DNA from: Paraburkholderia sartisoli
GTDB lineage: Bacteria > Pseudomonadota > Gammaproteobacteria > Burkholderiales > Burkholderiaceae
Length of the DNA stretch: 64,000 nucleotides
Direction of reading: 5' to 3'
NCBI RefSeq assembly: GCF_900107685.1
Contig: NZ_FNRQ01000007.1
Coordinates: 310,001-374,000, forward strand
Each line of letters starts with the position of its first letter. Position 1 is the first letter of the stretch. Under the pieces are notes generated by a model. The model saw only the letters and a list, made by a program, of their open reading frames with translations. It searched no databases and had not been told where the DNA came from. The position numbers and the translations under genes were made by a program. This document shows positions 1 through 8,960 of this stretch, piece after piece.

Positions 1-402
1 CGCGATAACGTCGATCTCCATCAACCACTGCGGCTGACCCAGCGCGACCACGACGAGTCCGGTGGAAATGGGAAACACGCCCTTCAACCACTTGCCGACT
101 TCCTGATAGACAGGCTCACGGTAACGGATGTCGGTCAGGAACGTCGTCGTCTTGACGATGTGAGACAGGTCGCTGCCCGCCTCTTCCAGCAACTGCTTGA
201 CGTTCTTCATCGCCTGCTCGGCCTGGGCGCGCGGATCGCCGAGACCAACCAGGCGGCCCTCGAAATCCGTTGCCACCTGGCCGCGCACATAGACGGTGTT
301 GCCGGCGCGCACGGCCTGGCAAAGATCGTTGTCGAGCGTCTGGTTCGGATACGTATCCTTCGTGTTGAACATGCGGATACGGGTATGCGTGGGTTGGCTC
401 AT
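1..402 (-). CDS. RidA family protein (3' end beyond window)
   Basis: RidA/YjgF proteins hydrolyse reactive enamine/imine intermediates or act in specific catabolic pathways. The visible 134 residues begin MSQPTHTRIRMFNT and contain the family's central features: a G-Q-V strand, a Q-A-E-Q-A-x-K-N helix and the K-T-T-F-L-T-D strand. The ATG at 402 is preceded by AAGGTG at a good distance. The C-terminus, which should carry the conserved arginine and glutamate of the active site, lies outside the window. The gene starts 53 bp after the flavin monooxygenase stop on the same strand, so the two are probably co-transcribed. RidA genes often sit beside oxidases or monooxygenases that release imines, which fits here. 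Confidence 0.88.
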   Translation of the reverse strand, partial: MSQPTHTRIRMFNTKDTYPNQTLDNDLCQAVRAGNTVYVRGQVATDFEGRLVGLGDPRAQAEQAMKNVKQLLEEAGSDLSHIVKTTTFLTDIRYREPVYQEVGKWLKGVFPISTGLVVVALGQPQWLMEIDVIA

Positions 403-455
403 CAATGCACCTTAATGCCTGGAAGAAATGGATTGCGGATCAAGGAGCGCATGCA

Positions 456-1805
456 TCAGTTCACGCTCATCTCGCTGATTTTATGGGGGCGTGGACCGGT
501 GGACGTGTTTTCAGCGTTTTCCTCGCCGCAGCGATGTGCTTCGCGTTGCGGTCCATCGTAATACGCCAGATATTTGCGCTGCGTGACGATGTGATCGGCG
601 ATGTGCTTCGCGTCGTGCCACACGCCCCAGATAAACGCGGAGCCGCGGCGCGACAGCCAGGGCAGGCCGAGGAAATAGATGCCAGGCTCCTTCGACACGC
701 CGCGCTGATGTTTCGGCTTGCCTTTCTCATCGAAGGCGTCGACGTTCAACCAGCTGAAATCGACGGCATACCCGGTCGCCCAGACAATCGAGGTCACGCC
801 GGCTTTCGCCAGATCGAGATCGTGCAGCGGGTTCGTCACGCATTCCGGGTCCGCGGGAATGACGCGGGCTTCGGGTTCCTCGGGAAGATCGAGACCGTTG
901 CGTCTGGCATACGTGTCGGCTGCGTCCAGCAGCGACAGATAGTTCTCGTCGCCGCGCGTGATGTTCTCCGCGAGATCCGCTTCGAAGGTCACGACGCCAT
1001 CGTGGAACGATTTCGTCAGACCAACCAGCGTGATGCCCTGATGCGCAAGACGCCGGAAATCCACGGTGTGGCCGCCACGCGAACCGCTCACCGCGATCGT
1101 GACGTGCTCCCTGCCGGGTTTCATGACCTCCGCGTCCCATTCGCCGAGCACGCCCAGCCACCAGCAGAAGTCGCGACCGCGATAGGCGCGCGGCGGGCGA
1201 TCATGCGCGCCGACCGACAGATAGACGCGCTTGCCCGCACGTTGCAACTCGTCCGCGATCTGCACGCCCGACGATCCCGCCCCCACCACCAGCACGCCGC
1301 CTTCGGGTAATTGCGCGGGATTGCGGTAGTCGGCGGAATGAATCTGCGTGAGACGCGCATCCTGCGGCGCGATCGGCGGAATGACGGGGCGCTGGAAGGG
1401 TCCCGTCGCGACGACCACGCGAGCGGCCTCGATCGTGCCCTCCGATGTTTCGACGGTGAAGCCGTGCCGCCCCTCATTGCGCACGACCTTCCCGACTTCC
1501 ACGCCGGTACGGATCGGCGCTTCGAACTTCCTCGCATAGGCGACGAAATAGTCGGCGACCTGCTCCTTCGAAGCAAATGCGTTGGGGTCGAAGTCCGCGA
1601 ACTCGAGATTCGGGAACCGGTCGTGCCACGCCGGGCCATTGGCCACCAGCGAATCCCAACGTCCCGTGCGCCAGCGCTCGGCGATCCGGGCGCGTTCCAG
1701 CACGAGATGCGGCACGCCGAGCCGGCTCAAATGTTCACTCATGGCGACGCCGGCCTGACCGGCGCCGACCACAAGCGTGTCGATTGACGTTGTTTCCACT
1801 GTCAT
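456..1805 (-). CDS. Flavin-containing monooxygenase (CzcO-like NAD(P)/FAD oxidoreductase)
   Basis: Predicted 449-residue flavoprotein monooxygenase. Two Rossmann dinucleotide-binding motifs are visible: VVGAGQAGVAMSEHL near residue 15 for FAD, and VLVVGAGSSGVQIADEL near residue 180 for NADPH. This is the standard arrangement of class B flavin monooxygenases. The ATG at 1805 is chosen because AGAAGG lies about 8 nt upstream and the FAD motif then starts close to the N-terminus; the open frame continues further upstream without family similarity. It is divergent from the LysR gene at 2081 and followed by RidA. The substrate cannot be read from sequence. Context suggests oxygenation of an amine-containing compound handled with the Rieske oxygenase at 3184 (inference). 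Confidence 0.88.
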   Translation of the reverse strand: MTVETTSIDTLVVGAGQAGVAMSEHLSRLGVPHLVLERARIAERWRTGRWDSLVANGPAWHDRFPNLEFADFDPNAFASKEQVADYFVAYARKFEAPIRTGVEVGKVVRNEGRHGFTVETSEGTIEAARVVVATGPFQRPVIPPIAPQDARLTQIHSADYRNPAQLPEGGVLVVGAGSSGVQIADELQRAGKRVYLSVGAHDRPPRAYRGRDFCWWLGVLGEWDAEVMKPGREHVTIAVSGSRGGHTVDFRRLAHQGITLVGLTKSFHDGVVTFEADLAENITRGDENYLSLLDAADTYARRNGLDLPEEPEARVIPADPECVTNPLHDLDLAKAGVTSIVWATGYAVDFSWLNVDAFDEKGKPKHQRGVSKEPGIYFLGLPWLSRRGSAFIWGVWHDAKHIADHIVTQRKYLAYYDGPQREAHRCGEENAENTSTGPRPHKISEMSVN

Positions 1806-2080
1806 GGCTGTGTCCTTCTGAAAAGGCGGAATGTTTCGATCCGGTTGCGGCCTCGCGGTCTTTGAGCGCTCGCGACCGTTGTGGACCCAGTCGTGTTTCC
1901 CGCAGCGCGCTGCCGCCTGGTCCGTTCGTCTGGATGAAAATCTACGCGCCCCTTCAGAATCTGAAAAATATATTAAAAAAATGCATGGCATCGGATTTAC
2001 CTATGCAAACTTTTTTGGCCGCTCCACAATGCCCTTCATCAGTGCGGTCCAATGAAGGCCTTGAACATGGAGCGTCGTCG
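1806..2080. promoter_or_regulatory. Divergent promoter region, monooxygenase / LysR
   Basis: This 275 bp region separates the two divergent genes and should contain both promoters and the LysR binding site. An A/T-rich patch around 1966-1982, unusual in this G+C-rich window, is a plausible -10 region. I could not define an unambiguous T-N11-A site by eye. Confidence 0.4.
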
Positions 2081-3007
2081 ATGGAAAGTCACCTGCTACG
2101 GTACTCATTGCGACAGCTGCGCTATTTCGTGGTCACCGCGGAAGCGCTGTCCTTCACTGCCGCCGCGAAGCATCTGCACATCTCGCAGCCGTCGATTTCG
2201 ACGGCGCTCGCAGACCTCGAAGTGTCGTTCGGCGTGCAACTCTTCATACGACATCACGCGAGCGGCCTGTCGCTCACGCAGGCCGGACGCGATCTGCTCG
2301 GGCAGGCGCGCAATCTGCTGAAGATGGCGGAGGAATTGCAGACGACCGCCAAGGAAATGGACGGCGGCATGACGGGCGCCATCACGCTCGGCTGCCTCGT
2401 GTCGCTCGCGCCGCCACTCATGCCGGGACTCATCAGCCGCTTCACGGGCGAGCACGCGGGCATCTCGTTTCGCACCGTCGAGGCGAATCAGGATGAACTC
2501 CTGCGCGGCCTGCACGACGGCTCGCTCGACATCGTCCTCACCTACAGCCTCGACCTGACCGAGGACATCGCCTTCACGCCGCTGCTCTCGCTGCCGCCGT
2601 ATGCGATCCTGCCGAGAACACACCGCCTCGCGCGCGCCCGCAAGGTATCGCTCGCGGATCTCCTGCCCGAGCCGTACGTGATGCTCGATCTGCCGCACAG
2701 CCGCGAGTATTTCGCCGCGCTCTTCGATGCGGTGGGCAACCGCCCCGTGCCGGCGTTCCGTTCATCGCAGCCAGAGGTCGTGCGTGGCATGGTGGCCAAC
2801 GGCCTTGGCTATAGCCTCCTGAACTTTCCGCTTAAATCGAATCGCACCGTGGACGGGGAGGAGTTCGTCATCAGGCGCTTCAAGGACAACGTCAACGCAA
2901 CGATGCTCGGCGTCGCGCAATCGCGAACGATGAAGCCGCGCCAGGTCGTGCAGCGCTTCGCGTCGTTCTGCGAAACCTATATCCAGCGGCTGCATATCGA
3001 CGCATGA
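2081..3007 (+). CDS. LysR family transcriptional regulator
   Basis: 308-residue LysR-type regulator. The N-terminal winged helix-turn-helix spans about residues 8-67 (LRQLRYFVVTAEALSFTAAA, then HISQPSISTALADLE), followed by the linker helix and a periplasmic-binding-protein-like effector domain from about 95 to 300. The ATG at 2081 gives the usual spacing before the HTH; the open frame upstream of it has no LysR similarity. It sits between the divergent monooxygenase/RidA pair and the co-directional Rieske/ABC operon 176 bp downstream, so it is the obvious candidate regulator of both. The effector is unknown. Confidence 0.92.
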   Translation: MESHLLRYSLRQLRYFVVTAEALSFTAAAKHLHISQPSISTALADLEVSFGVQLFIRHHASGLSLTQAGRDLLGQARNLLKMAEELQTTAKEMDGGMTGAITLGCLVSLAPPLMPGLISRFTGEHAGISFRTVEANQDELLRGLHDGSLDIVLTYSLDLTEDIAFTPLLSLPPYAILPRTHRLARARKVSLADLLPEPYVMLDLPHSREYFAALFDAVGNRPVPAFRSSQPEVVRGMVANGLGYSLLNFPLKSNRTVDGEEFVIRRFKDNVNATMLGVAQSRTMKPRQVVQRFASFCETYIQRLHIDA

Positions 3008-3183
3008 TCAGACAGACCCTGTCGTCTGCATCACGCCTGCGCGCTGCATAGGTAAAAACTTTGCTTTGTATCTAAAAACAATATTCTGGCTTGCAATTTG
3101 GCTTGATAGATTGATGTCCATGTTGAGCGCGACGCTGCAATACTGGCGTTGGCGTTCTCACCGTGGAAAAACAAGGAGGACGC

Positions 3184-4347
3184 ATGGCCAGCCCAGCAAG
3201 GACGATCGCAGTGCAGGCACTTGTTGACGCACTACAGACGGGTTGCGAACGACCATTCAGCGACGCGCATGCGATGCCGCCTGGGGTCTACACGTCGCCC
3301 GAATTCCTCGCGCTCGAAGAGCGTGGCATCTTCGAGCGTGAATGGCAATGCATTGGCCGCGCCAGCACGCTCAAGGCGCCTGGCGACTACATGACGGCGC
3401 GCATTGGCGCGCAACCGGTCGTCATCCTGCGCGACGAACAGATGCAGCTCAAGGCGATGTCGAACGTGTGCCTGCATCGCATGTCGGTGCTGCTCGAAGG
3501 GCGCGGCAACGTGCGTCGCATCGTCTGCCCGTATCACGCGTGGAACTATTCGCTGGACGGCGCGCTGCAAGGCGCGCCGCTCATGGACCGGCAAGAGGGC
3601 TTCTGCAAGGAAAGCTACAGGCTGCCCGCCGTGCGCTGCGAAGAATGGCAAGGCTGGCTTTACGTGACGCTCGACGAAAACGCGCCGCCTGTGCGGACGC
3701 AACTCGCCGCGCTGGGCGAGCTCATCGGTGCGTACGGCATGTCGGACTACATCGAGACCTTCCATGAGGAGCACGTGTGGAATACGAACTGGAAGATCCT
3801 CGCGGAAAACTTCATGGAAAGCTATCACCTGCCCATGCTGCATCGCGCGACGGTAGGACCCCATTCGCGGCTCGATGAAATGGAATGCCCGCCGGGCCAT
3901 CCGGCCTTCAACTATCACTGGATCACGAAGGAAGCGTCCTTGCCCATCGGCAACGCGCATCCGGACAACTCGCGTCTCACGGGACACTGGCGCAAGACCA
4001 CGGCGTTGCTCGCGATCTACCCGACGCATCTCGTCACGCTCACGCCGGGTTACTTCTGGTATCTCGTGCTGCAGCCTCAAGGCGTGGACCACGTGCATAT
4101 CCGCTTCGGCGGCGGGCTTGCGCCGGAGTTCATCGCGGATCCTGAGGCCAACGCACACATGACGACGTTGAAGAAGCTGCTGGACGAAGTGAACGCGGAA
4201 GACAAACGCGGCGTGGAAACCGTCTTTCGCGGCGTGCATGCGCCACTCGCGAAGCCCGGACACCTGAGCCATCTCGAACGTCCCAACTATGATTTCGCGC
4301 GCTATATCGCCAGCAAACTCGGCGCGATGCAACCCGGCACGCATTGA
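3184..4347 (+). CDS. Rieske non-heme iron oxygenase, alpha subunit (quaternary-ammonium type likely)
   Basis: 387-residue terminal oxygenase. The Rieske [2Fe-2S] ligands are C96-x-H98 and C115-x2-H118. The mononuclear iron site is E-N-F-M-E-S-Y-H-L-P-M-L-H, giving H215 and H220. The residue bridging the two metal centres is Glu212, not the Asp of classical aromatic ring dioxygenases. Glu at this position is known from carnitine and choline-type oxygenases (CntA family), so a methylated-amine substrate is more likely than an arene (inference). AGGAGG at 3174-3179 supports the ATG at 3184 over an in-frame GTG at 3163. First gene of an apparent operon with the ABC importer that starts 34 bp downstream. 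No reductase or ferredoxin partner is adjacent. Confidence 0.9.
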   Translation: MASPARTIAVQALVDALQTGCERPFSDAHAMPPGVYTSPEFLALEERGIFEREWQCIGRASTLKAPGDYMTARIGAQPVVILRDEQMQLKAMSNVCLHRMSVLLEGRGNVRRIVCPYHAWNYSLDGALQGAPLMDRQEGFCKESYRLPAVRCEEWQGWLYVTLDENAPPVRTQLAALGELIGAYGMSDYIETFHEEHVWNTNWKILAENFMESYHLPMLHRATVGPHSRLDEMECPPGHPAFNYHWITKEASLPIGNAHPDNSRLTGHWRKTTALLAIYPTHLVTLTPGYFWYLVLQPQGVDHVHIRFGGGLAPEFIADPEANAHMTTLKKLLDEVNAEDKRGVETVFRGVHAPLAKPGHLSHLERPNYDFARYIASKLGAMQPGTH

Positions 4348-4380
4348 CCACGACGCACCGCACAAGAGGACGCGATCACG

Positions 4381-5562
4381 ATGTCGAACCCTTCCTTCAT
4401 CTCATTCTCGGGCGTGAGCAAGTCGTACGACGGCGCGCAATACGTCGTCGACGGCCTGGACCTCGACGTGCGCAAGGGAGAATTCCTGTCGCTGCTGGGT
4501 CCGTCCGGCTCGGGCAAGACGACGACGCTCATGATGCTCGCGGGATTCGAGTCGCCCACGCACGGCGAGATACGCCTCGACGGACGGCGGCTCGACGACA
4601 AGCCGCCGCACCAGCGCGACATCGGCATGGTGTTTCAGAACTACGCGCTGTTTCCGCATCTGACGATTGCGGAGAACGTCGCGTTTCCGCTCTCTGTCCG
4701 GCACGTCAGCCGCGCCGAACAGAAGACACGCGTGAAGCGCGCGCTCGAGATGATCGAACTGCCGCATCTGGCGAACCGGCGGCCCGCGCAGCTCTCCGGC
4801 GGGCAGCAGCAGCGCGTGGCGCTCGCGCGCGCGCTCGTGTTCGAGCCGAGCGTCGTGCTGATGGACGAGCCGCTCGGCGCGCTCGACAAACACCTGCGCG
4901 AAACCATGCAATACGAAATCATGCGCCTGCATCGCGAACTGTCGCTCACGATCGTCTACGTGACGCACGATCAGGCCGAGGCGCTCACCATGTCGGATCG
5001 CGTCGCCGTGTTCTCCGATGGGCGTATCCAGCAGGTCGCGACGCCGAGCGAGCTCTATGAGAACGCGCAGAACGCGTTCGTCGCGAACTTCGTCGGCGAA
5101 AACAACGGGTTGACTGGACGCGTCGTCAGCGCAGGCGAGGACTGGGCGACGTTCGCGCTTTCGGACGGCAGCGTGATTCGTGGCCGTTGCGAACCCGGCC
5201 TGCGCGCGGGCGACGAAGCCATGCTCGCGCTGCGCCCCGAACGTGCGCATATCCCGAGCGCCGACGGCTCGCAGGCCGACGAACACAGCAACGTGGTGCG
5301 CGCACGCGTCGAGGAACTGGTGTATTGCGGCGACCATCATCGCGTGCATCTCGCGCTCGGTTCGCGCGATTCCTTCGTCGTGAAGGTACCCAATACGCAG
5401 CGCCATGCGCTGCCTTCGCCCGGCAGCACGATCGAGATCGCCTGGCGCCACGATGACTGCAAGATTCTCGCGATGAGCGTGCCACGCAGCGCGCCCACGA
5501 TTCACGTATCCACGCCGCCCTCACCTTCCATCATCACGACCGCACCTGCAGGAGCCAACTGA
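4381..5562 (+). CDS. ABC transporter ATP-binding protein, PotA-like
   Basis: 393-residue ATPase of a spermidine/putrescine-type importer. Walker A is GPSGSGKT (residues 40-47), the Q-loop lies near 86, the signature is LSGGQ (138-142), and Walker B with its catalytic Glu is VVLMDE (158-163), followed by the D-loop ALDK and an H-loop THDQAE. The C-terminal region from about 240 matches a TOBE domain, as usual in PotA/FbpC-type subunits. The stop is one base before the start of the binding-protein gene. Probable role: energising import of the compound oxidised by the neighbouring Rieske enzyme (inference). Confidence 0.93.
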   Translation: MSNPSFISFSGVSKSYDGAQYVVDGLDLDVRKGEFLSLLGPSGSGKTTTLMMLAGFESPTHGEIRLDGRRLDDKPPHQRDIGMVFQNYALFPHLTIAENVAFPLSVRHVSRAEQKTRVKRALEMIELPHLANRRPAQLSGGQQQRVALARALVFEPSVVLMDEPLGALDKHLRETMQYEIMRLHRELSLTIVYVTHDQAEALTMSDRVAVFSDGRIQQVATPSELYENAQNAFVANFVGENNGLTGRVVSAGEDWATFALSDGSVIRGRCEPGLRAGDEAMLALRPERAHIPSADGSQADEHSNVVRARVEELVYCGDHHRVHLALGSRDSFVVKVPNTQRHALPSPGSTIEIAWRHDDCKILAMSVPRSAPTIHVSTPPSPSIITTAPAGAN

Positions 5563-5563
5563 C

Positions 5564-6619
5564 ATGCGCATCCATATCAAAGCACAAAGCGCCGCACTCG
5601 CCGTACTCGCCGCAGCCGCATTCACCACCGTGACCACTCAGGCAGCGGAGACGCTTTCCGTCGTGACCTTCGGGGGCGCGTATGAAGCGGCGGCCAGAAA
5701 GGCCTATTTCGAACCGTTCACGCAGGCCACGGGTATCGGCTTCTCGACCGAATCGTATGACGGCGGCCTCGCGAAGCTCTCCGCGATGGAGCAGGCGAAA
5801 AACACCACGTGGGACCTGATCGACCTCGAGACGAACGACGCGATCACCGCCTGCGACGAAGGCCTCCTGCAGAAGTTCGACAGGAAGTCGATCGGCAAGA
5901 CGAGCGACTTCATCCCCGGTTCGATCAGCGATTGCGCGGTGGCGAGCATGGTCTGGTCGACGATCTATGCCTACGATGCGAGCAAGCTCAAAACCGCGCC
6001 AACGACCGTCAACGACTTCTTCGACCTGCAGAAATTCCCGGGCAAGCGCGGCCTGCGCAAGTCGCCGAAGGTCACGATGGAATGGGCGCTGATCGCCGAC
6101 GGCGTCGCCCCGAAGGATGTCTACAAGGTACTGGGGACGCCCGCGGGCGTGGATCGGGCGTTCAAGAAACTCGACACGATCAAGAAGAACATCGTGTGGT
6201 GGGAGTCGGGCGCGCAGGCGCCGCAGCTGCTCGCGGACGGCGCGGTCGTGATGACGCAGGCCTACAACGGCCGCATCGACGACGCCGCGAAGAAGGACAA
6301 CAAGCCGTTCAAGACCGTCTGGGACGCGCAGGTCTACGACTACGACTGGTGGGGTGTGCCGACGGGCGCGAAGCACACCGACGCCGCAATGAAATTCATC
6401 GTCTCCGCTTCGCAGCCAAAGGCCTATGCGGACCTGTCGAAGTACATCGCCTATGCGCCGCCACGCAAGGACGCGATCGCGCTTATCGACAAGCAGCGCC
6501 TCGCCGATCTGCCGACCTCGCCTGATAACTTCAAGCGCGCGTTGCAGATCAACGCGAACTTCTGGGCCGACAACGCGGACCAGATCAACAAGCGCTTCCA
6601 GGTGTGGCTGACGCAGTAA
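5564..6619 (+). CDS. ABC transporter periplasmic binding protein, PotD-like
   Basis: 351-residue extracellular solute-binding protein of the spermidine/putrescine class. The N-terminus has a Sec signal peptide (positively charged MRIHIKAQ, a hydrophobic alanine-rich core, cleavage probably after TTQA-A around residue 26). The mature protein opens with the typical strand LSVVTFGGAYEAAARKAYFE. GGAG lies 9 nt before the ATG. The gene is tightly packed between the ATPase and the permeases, so this is a complete importer. The ligand is unknown; family members bind polyamines and other cationic or zwitterionic amines. Confidence 0.92.
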   Translation: MRIHIKAQSAALAVLAAAAFTTVTTQAAETLSVVTFGGAYEAAARKAYFEPFTQATGIGFSTESYDGGLAKLSAMEQAKNTTWDLIDLETNDAITACDEGLLQKFDRKSIGKTSDFIPGSISDCAVASMVWSTIYAYDASKLKTAPTTVNDFFDLQKFPGKRGLRKSPKVTMEWALIADGVAPKDVYKVLGTPAGVDRAFKKLDTIKKNIVWWESGAQAPQLLADGAVVMTQAYNGRIDDAAKKDNKPFKTVWDAQVYDYDWWGVPTGAKHTDAAMKFIVSASQPKAYADLSKYIAYAPPRKDAIALIDKQRLADLPTSPDNFKRALQINANFWADNADQINKRFQVWLTQ

Positions 6620-6644
6620 CACTATCGTCCGACGAGAGCCCGAC

Positions 6645-7910
6645 TTGACTACTCACATGCCCGCTTCGGCCCCCGCGAGGGGCCCGGGCTCTCCGACGAG
6701 AGCCGACGGCCGCACGGCGTTCCGGAAGGCACACCGCCGCGCATCGATGCAGGCGCTGTTGCTTGCACTGCCGCTCCTTGTGTTTCTGCTGTCGACGTTC
6801 ATCGCGCCGATCGCGCTCCTGCTCGCGCGCAGCGTGGAGAATCGCGAAGTGTCCGACAGCATGCCCGCGCTCACGCGCGCGCTCGATGCGTGGGATGGCC
6901 ACGGCGTGCCGGACGAGCACACGTTCGCGCTGCTCGCCACGGGGCTCCGGGAGGCGCAGCAAAACGGACAGCTCGGCACCGTCGCGCGGCGGCTGAACTT
7001 CGCTCAGGCCGGGTTCCGCAGCCTGCTGATACGCACCGAGCGCCAGTTGCCCGCCGATACACCGCCCGCGTGGAAGCCAGCGCTCGTTGAACTCGACGAA
7101 CGCTGGAACTCACCGGAGACGTGGCGCCAGCTGAAGCGGGCGGCCGCGTCGCCGACACCGGACTTTCTGCTCGCCGCCGTCGACGCGCAAGTGACGCCAC
7201 AAGGCTCAGTCGCGTTCGTACCGGACAACGCTTCCGTCTACCGGCAGGCGTTCGCCCGCACCATCTCGATCAGCGCGACGGTCACGCTGCTGTGCCTCGT
7301 GCTCGGCTATCCGGTCGCCTGGCTGCTCGCGAACCTGCCTGCGAAAAGCAGCAACCGGCTGATGCTTCTCGTGATCGTGCCGTTCTGGACTTCGCTGCTC
7401 GTGCGCACGACTGCATGGTACGTTCTGCTGCAACCGGGCGGCGTCATCAACAGCCTGCTGATGGGTCTCGGGCTCGTCACGCATCCGTTGCCGCTCGTCT
7501 TCAACCGCACGGGCGTGCTCATCGGCATGACGCACGTGCTCCTGCCTTACATGATTCTCGCGATCTATTCGGTGATGAAGAGCGTGTCGCCCGTGTACGT
7601 GCGGGCCGCGCAATCGCTTGGGGCGCACCCGTTCACCGCGTTCGTGCGGGTCTACATTCCGCAGACGCTGCCAGGCGTGGGCGCGGGCTGCTTCCTCGTG
7701 TTCGTGCTCGCGCTCGGCTACTACATCACGCCGGCGCTGCTCGGCGGCGCCGGCGACGAGATGATCAGCCAGCTCATCGCGATACAGACCAACACGCAAC
7801 TCAACTGGGGCCTCGCCGGTGCGCTCTCGGCCTATCTCGTGATCTTCACGGCGATCTTTTATTTCCTGTTCAACCGCATCGTCGGCATCGACCGCCTGCG
7901 CTTCGGTTGA
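6645..7910 (+). CDS. ABC transporter permease, PotB-like, with long periplasmic insert
   Basis: 421-residue inner-membrane permease with the BPD_transp_1 fold. TM1 spans about residues 37-62. A roughly 140-residue hydrophilic stretch (66-205) follows before TM2 (about 207-230). Typical PotB proteins are near 285 residues and lack such a large loop. The EAA-type coupling motif is near AAQSLGAHPFTAFVRVYIPQ. The TTG at 6645 is preferred because a GAGAG element lies about 8 nt upstream; an ATG at 6657 is the alternative. It sits 25 bp after the binding protein and 38 bp before the second permease. Confidence 0.88.
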   Translation: MTTHMPASAPARGPGSPTRADGRTAFRKAHRRASMQALLLALPLLVFLLSTFIAPIALLLARSVENREVSDSMPALTRALDAWDGHGVPDEHTFALLATGLREAQQNGQLGTVARRLNFAQAGFRSLLIRTERQLPADTPPAWKPALVELDERWNSPETWRQLKRAAASPTPDFLLAAVDAQVTPQGSVAFVPDNASVYRQAFARTISISATVTLLCLVLGYPVAWLLANLPAKSSNRLMLLVIVPFWTSLLVRTTAWYVLLQPGGVINSLLMGLGLVTHPLPLVFNRTGVLIGMTHVLLPYMILAIYSVMKSVSPVYVRAAQSLGAHPFTAFVRVYIPQTLPGVGAGCFLVFVLALGYYITPALLGGAGDEMISQLIAIQTNTQLNWGLAGALSAYLVIFTAIFYFLFNRIVGIDRLRFG

Positions 7911-7948
7911 AACCAGGTCGAAACACGCGGACGCGACGAAGGAACGAC

Positions 7949-8761
7949 ATGCAAGGTCAACGCAACAGAGTACTGACGGAACGCATCGCCGCGCGCGGGG
8001 TATGGCTGCATTCAGCGCTTGTGCTGTTCTTCCTGATTGCGCCGATTCTCGCGATCATCCCGCTCTCGTTCAATTCGGGATCGTACTTCTCCTACCCGTT
8101 GCAGGGCTTTTCGCTGCGCTGGTATGAGCAGGCGCTCACGAGCCCGGACTGGCAACGGGCGCTGCTGAACAGCATCGGCATCGGCGCGGCGGCGACGCTG
8201 ATCGCCACGTGTCTCGGCACGCTCGCCGCGCTGGGCATTTCGCGCGCGCAGTTTCCGCTGCGCTCGCTGATCATGCCGATCATCATCTCGCCGATGATTG
8301 TGCCGATCGTCGTCGTGGCCGCGGGCTTTTATCTGATCTTCGCGCCGCTCGGCCTCGTGAACTCGTATCCCGGCGTGGTGCTCGCGCATGCGGCGCTCGG
8401 CACGCCATTCGTCGTGATCACCGTGACGGCGTCACTGCTTTCGTTCGACCAGAGTCTGTTGCGCGCCGCTTCCGGGCTCGGCGCGACGCCCTGGGTCACA
8501 TTCAGGCGCGTGATCTTGCCGCTCATCACACCGGCGGTCGCGACCGGCAGCGTCTTCGCGTTCGCGACCTCGTTCGACGAAGTCATCGTCATCCTGTTCA
8601 TCGGCGGCCCGAATCAAACCACCGTGCCGCGACAGATGTGGAGCGGTATCCGCGACTCGATCGACCCGTCGATCCTCGCCGTGGCGACGATGCTGATCGT
8701 GTTCGCAGTGCTGCTCTTCGCGAGCATTAACTGGCTGCGTGGGAGCAGGGTACCGGGCTGA
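7949..8761 (+). CDS. ABC transporter permease, PotC-like
   Basis: 270-residue inner-membrane permease with about six transmembrane segments. The first segment is around residues 19-40, and the coupling motif AASGLGATPWVTFRRVILP sits in the last cytoplasmic loop, the standard position for PotC-type proteins. The ATG at 7949 has GAAGGA just upstream. Last gene of the Rieske/importer operon; the next gene starts 199 bp later. It is expected to pair with the PotB-like permease. Confidence 0.92.
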   Translation: MQGQRNRVLTERIAARGVWLHSALVLFFLIAPILAIIPLSFNSGSYFSYPLQGFSLRWYEQALTSPDWQRALLNSIGIGAAATLIATCLGTLAALGISRAQFPLRSLIMPIIISPMIVPIVVVAAGFYLIFAPLGLVNSYPGVVLAHAALGTPFVVITVTASLLSFDQSLLRAASGLGATPWVTFRRVILPLITPAVATGSVFAFATSFDEVIVILFIGGPNQTTVPRQMWSGIRDSIDPSILAVATMLIVFAVLLFASINWLRGSRVPG

Positions 8762-8960
8762 GGCCGCGCCGCACCGGCGAGGACAGCAAGCGCGCGCTGA
8801 CAGTCCCGACCCGATCGTCAGCAAGAATCCTGCAACGGCTTTATGCTCACGGAGCGCGCATCTCTGTCACGCGGCGGGTCGCATGCCTGAATGCCCGACC
8901 GCACTGCCAGCCAGCCGTCTTTGACGCAAGCGCCTGATTGATCCACCTCACGAGGTCGAC

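Noticed and set aside
1577..2080. N-terminal extension of the LysR gene giving a 476-residue protein
   Set aside because: The extension has no LysR similarity, overlaps the divergent monooxygenase and its promoter; ATG 2081 gives the family length.
3232..4365. Long antisense open frame opposite the Rieske gene
   Set aside because: Arg/His-rich shadow of a high-G+C gene; the + strand has full Rieske motifs.
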